A stretch of DNA of 64,000 bases from Parvularcula maris. Lineage in GTDB: Bacteria; Pseudomonadota; Alphaproteobacteria; Caulobacterales; Parvularculaceae. The position numbers and the translations under genes were made by a program. The notes below the pieces were generated by a model. It made no database searches and was not told the origin of the DNA. It saw only the letters and a list, made by a program, of their open reading frames with translations. The stretch's first letter is position 1; each line of letters starts with the position of its first letter. Shown here one piece after another: positions 61,861 to 64,000 of this stretch. The stretch spans positions 239,016 to 303,015 of the forward strand of contig NZ_JANIBC010000002.1 of the NCBI RefSeq assembly GCF_024505085.1, in the 5' to 3' direction.

Positions 61861-62339
61861 CGGTCAGGCTGACCCCATCTTGAACTGACAGCCGCCCGCG
61901 TCGCCTCTGGTGAGGATCGGCGCTTCGAGCTGTCGGGAAGGCCCCGGAAGTGCGCGCTTCGAGGTGCGAAGTCAAGCCGGGAAGCGTCGGGACGTTTTTG
62001 TGCCTCACGCGCCAAGGGCGCTCCGGCGGGGCGGCGAACGATCGCCGGGCACCCGGTCGGGTGCCTTCCCGCGGCGCCGTCAGTTCGCTGGGAACATGCT
62101 TCGCCGCCGCGCTTTCCTTCCCCTTCAGGGGGCTTCGTAGCTGGTTTGCCGTAGGCAAAACTTTCGATCCAGTGGATCGAAAGTAGGCGCAGAAGGCTAC
62201 GGTAGTGGCTGCCAGAAGGGCGGAGGGGGCGTCGAGGCAGCAGCCCAACCTCTCCCCCTAGAAATGCGAGCGAAGCGAAAGCGAAGTCGAGCCGGCTCTC
62301 AAGTAGGCCCGCGGGTAGCGGGCCGGTAGGGCCACTAGA
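61861..62339. other. Structured intergenic region upstream of secE
   Basis: About 480 bases without a convincing gene hold four stem-loops: GGCACCC/GGGTGCC at 62048-62065, TTTGCC/GGCAAA at 62145-62159, CTTTCGATCC/GGATCGAAAG at 62161-62183 and GGCCCGC/GCGGGCC at 62306-62324. A short-repeat stretch (GCGAAGCGAAAGCGAAG) lies near 62270. On the minus strand it carries the secE promoter and the end of the SDR transcript. A tRNA-Trp, sometimes found before secE, is absent. Confidence 0.55.
62145..62183 (-). terminator. Tandem hairpins, likely terminator of the SDR gene
   Basis: On the minus strand a perfect 10-base stem (CTTTCGATCC and GGATCGAAAG, three-base loop) is followed by TTTTGCC and then a second six-base stem. 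The T-run directly after the first stem is typical of rho-independent termination. It is 157 bases past the SDR stop. Confidence 0.6.
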
Positions 62340-63350
62340 TTAATGCTTCCGGTCGCCTCTTCCCAGGAAGTACCCCACCGCCCCGGCAGCCACGGCGCCG
62401 ATCCCGACGGCGGCGAACCTCGCCACGTCCCCGTCCACGATCAGCGCCTTATCCTTCGCCTTGTGGTCGTAGGAGCCATGAGCGCCGAACATGCCCTCGC
62501 CGGGCTCGTAGGCGTAGCCATCGGTTTTGTTGTCGATGGTCCTGGGCTGCTTCGACGTCTGATCGTCGGCGCCGGAGCTGGCGAGCTGGCGGTCGAGGAG
62601 CTGCGGCATGCCTTGCCCGCCCAGGAACACGGCGAGCGCGGGCAGCCCCACGAAGAGCTCCCGCGGCCCCTCCTTCGCGGCTCTGACTACGGCCTTGGCG
62701 ACGGTCTCGGGCTGGAAGATGGGCTCGGTGGGCTGGGGCTTGTTGGGCAGCGAGGTGTCGGCCCAGTCGAACTGGGGCGTGTTGATGCCCGAGGGGTGGA
62801 CCATGGACACGGTAACCGAGGAGCCCTCGGCGATCAGCTCGGTGCGCAGCGCTTCGGAAGCTGCCTTTGCCGCATGCTTGGCGGCGCAGTAGGCGGACTG
62901 GAGCGGGATGGCCCTATAGGCGAGGCCGGAGCCCACATTGACGATGGCGCCCCTGTCCCTTGGCCGCATATATTTTAGGGCGGCCATCATGCCGTGCACC
63001 TGTCCCAGATAGGTCACCTCCATGACCCGTCTGATGTCGCTCGGCTCCATCTCCCAGAAGCGCTTGATCACCGTGGTCATGGCGTTGTTGACCCAGACGG
63101 CGATCGGCCCCTGGGCCTCGTCGATCTCTCTGGCTGTCGCCATCACCGCGTCGGCATCGGCCACGTCGCAGGGGTAGGACCGCGCGTCCACGCCGTAGGC
63201 GGACAGCTCTTCGGCAGCTTTTTCGAGCCGCTCTTCCCCACGCGCGAGCAAAGCGAGGTCGTATCCGTTCTGTGCGAACAATTCCGCGCAGGCGCGACCG
63301 ATCCCGGCGCTGCCCCCCGTGATGACAACGCAACCTTTCCCGATCGTCAT
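62340..63350 (-). CDS. Short-chain dehydrogenase/reductase with C-terminal membrane helix
   Basis: The 336-residue protein has the classical SDR Rossmann motif (VVITGGSAGIGRACAELFAQNG), the NNA motif (VWVNNAMT), and active-site residues in NVGSGLAYRAIPLQSAYCAAKHA (Tyr-x3-Lys with Ser nearby). A C-terminal extension ends in a hydrophobic helix and basic tail (ARFAAVGIGAVAAGAVGYFLGRGDRKH). It probably oxidises or reduces a hydroxyl or ketone with NAD(P). The membrane tail suggests attachment to the inner membrane. Substrate unknown; it is single-gene and divergent from the secreted protein at 63577. Confidence 0.88.
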   Translation of the reverse strand: MTIGKGCVVITGGSAGIGRACAELFAQNGYDLALLARGEERLEKAAEELSAYGVDARSYPCDVADADAVMATAREIDEAQGPIAVWVNNAMTTVIKRFWEMEPSDIRRVMEVTYLGQVHGMMAALKYMRPRDRGAIVNVGSGLAYRAIPLQSAYCAAKHAAKAASEALRTELIAEGSSVTVSMVHPSGINTPQFDWADTSLPNKPQPTEPIFQPETVAKAVVRAAKEGPRELFVGLPALAVFLGGQGMPQLLDRQLASSGADDQTSKQPRTIDNKTDGYAYEPGEGMFGAHGSYDHKAKDKALIVDGDVARFAAVGIGAVAAGAVGYFLGRGDRKH

Positions 63351-63576
63351 AGTATAGCTTCCTTTGTAAATCCTTGGATAAGAAGGCGATCAGCCTACAG
63401 CGGTTCCAGCCGTCATGCGGCTTTGCAGCGGTTCCTCTCGCAGGCGTGAGGTTTTCGTTCGGTTCCCGGACGAACGAGCCTCTCGCGCGTCCGTGAAGTT
63501 CTGTACCCGACCCTCCCCCCGTGTCGCCGTGTTAACGAAGCGTGTGTCATGCACGGAAAATAGAACGAGGGAACTC
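63351..63576. promoter_or_regulatory. Divergent intergenic region with inverted repeat
   Basis: TCGTTCG (63455-63461) and CGAACGA (63471-63477) form a seven-base stem with a nine-base loop, roughly midway between the divergent starts at 63350 and 63577. It may be a regulator site. A GTTAAC stretch near 63532 resembles a CtrA half-site. No gene is present. Confidence 0.4.
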
Positions 63577-64000
63577 ATGAAGAAACTTCTCGCGATTGGT
63601 CTTTCGGCTGCCCTGATGGCTGGTGTCTCGCACGCTGCCACGATTACCGGCGGTCAGACCACGATCACGCTTACCGCGGTGGAAGAGCTCGGACTGGAAA
63701 CCGAGGCCGTCGGCGAAGCCCAGGACTTTTCCGAAGCGTTCGACCAGCCGGTCTTCACCATCCTGATTACCGGTGACGAGCTGACCTTCGGCGCCAGCGA
63801 AGACGAGCTGAACGGCACGATCACCCACGGTCTCAACGACGGCATCGCGCTGAGCAGCGGCGCCACCACGGTGACGCTGACGAACTTCGTGCTGGACTTC
63901 GACAACAACCTGATCACGGCGAATGTCACTGCCGGCGCCATGAGCTTCGACGACGCTGCCGTGTTCGAGTTCGAGCTGCCTGACGATCTGCCCCCCGGCG
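63577..64000 (+). CDS. Secreted protein, 3' end cut by window
   Basis: ATG 63577 follows GAGGGAAC and opens a signal peptide, MKKLLAIGLSAALMAGVSHA. The visible 141 residues are a beta-rich, acidic domain (ITGGQTTITLTAVEELG, FGASEDELNGTITHGLN, VTLTNFVLDFDNNLITANV) with no Cys, and the frame is open to the window end. It resembles the secreted, low-complexity-free proteins that carry CTERM sorting tails, but the C-terminus is outside the window so this cannot be checked. Function unknown. Confidence 0.7.
   Translation, partial: MKKLLAIGLSAALMAGVSHAATITGGQTTITLTAVEELGLETEAVGEAQDFSEAFDQPVFTILITGDELTFGASEDELNGTITHGLNDGIALSSGATTVTLTNFVLDFDNNLITANVTAGAMSFDDAAVFEFELPDDLPPG

Overview
The window is GC-rich chromosomal DNA from an alphaproteobacterium. 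The evidence is a CtrA orthologue with two GANTC sites in its promoter, HflK/HflC, an alphaproteobacterial-type SspB, a SecE-NusG pair, a tRNA-Gly, and several exported proteins, two of them ending in PEP-CTERM-like sorting tails. The genus cannot be fixed from sequence reading alone. Genes are packed tightly: most operon partners overlap by 4 to 11 bases, often through GTGA, TTGA or ATGA start-stop overlaps.

Layout. 1-6892: the end of an S41 peptidase, then a tripartite RND efflux operon (adaptor, inner-membrane pump, outer-membrane lipoprotein). 6893-7234: an AT-rich gap with palindromes. 7235-13335: a CTERM-anchored secreted protein, a large exported protein with a CARDB-like end, a hybrid histidine kinase coupled to an OmpR-type regulator, and a frameshifted GNAT acetyltransferase. 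13872-13945: tRNA-Gly(TCC). 14016-25935: an SMP-30/arylesterase-like protein, then a divergent catabolic locus resembling the acyclic terpene (Atu) or leucine (Liu) pathways: TetR and acyl-CoA dehydrogenase on one side, and AtuA, biotin-dependent carboxylase (two subunits), enoyl-CoA hydratase, nitronate-monooxygenase-like, TIGR03084 and alpha/beta hydrolase genes on the other.

26086-35418 is the most unusual part. It is a nine-gene, almost gapless run: inositol-3-phosphate synthase, an HD-like protein, a methyltransferase, a Gfo/Idh/MocA oxidoreductase, a zinc-ribbon protein with a degenerate metallo-beta-lactamase fold, a YcaO-domain protein, a xylose-isomerase-like TIM barrel, a family 4 glycosyltransferase and a PIG-L deacetylase. 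I read it as a candidate undescribed pathway to a modified glycosyl-inositol or other cyclitol compound in which YcaO works without its usual RiPP partners. It is followed by a glycosyltransferase/toroid fusion with a GH130-like enzyme (35548-39152) and a type III PKS, methyltransferase and flavin oxidoreductase cassette (39220-42130).

42119-47908: a TonB-dependent receptor, a large BNR-repeat exported protein and a divergent PepSY membrane protein. 48080-51205: phenylalanine hydroxylase, 4-hydroxyphenylpyruvate dioxygenase, a VOC protein and a MarR regulator, with a good MarR-type operator upstream. 51202-53895: a second CTERM protein and a LytS/LytTR-type two-component pair. 53934-58676: HflC, HflK, a cysteine-free Mrp-like ATPase, SspB and CtrA. 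58832-64000: an S41 peptidase lipoprotein with a small lipoprotein, NusG, SecE, a structured intergenic region, a short-chain dehydrogenase and the start of a secreted protein cut by the window edge.
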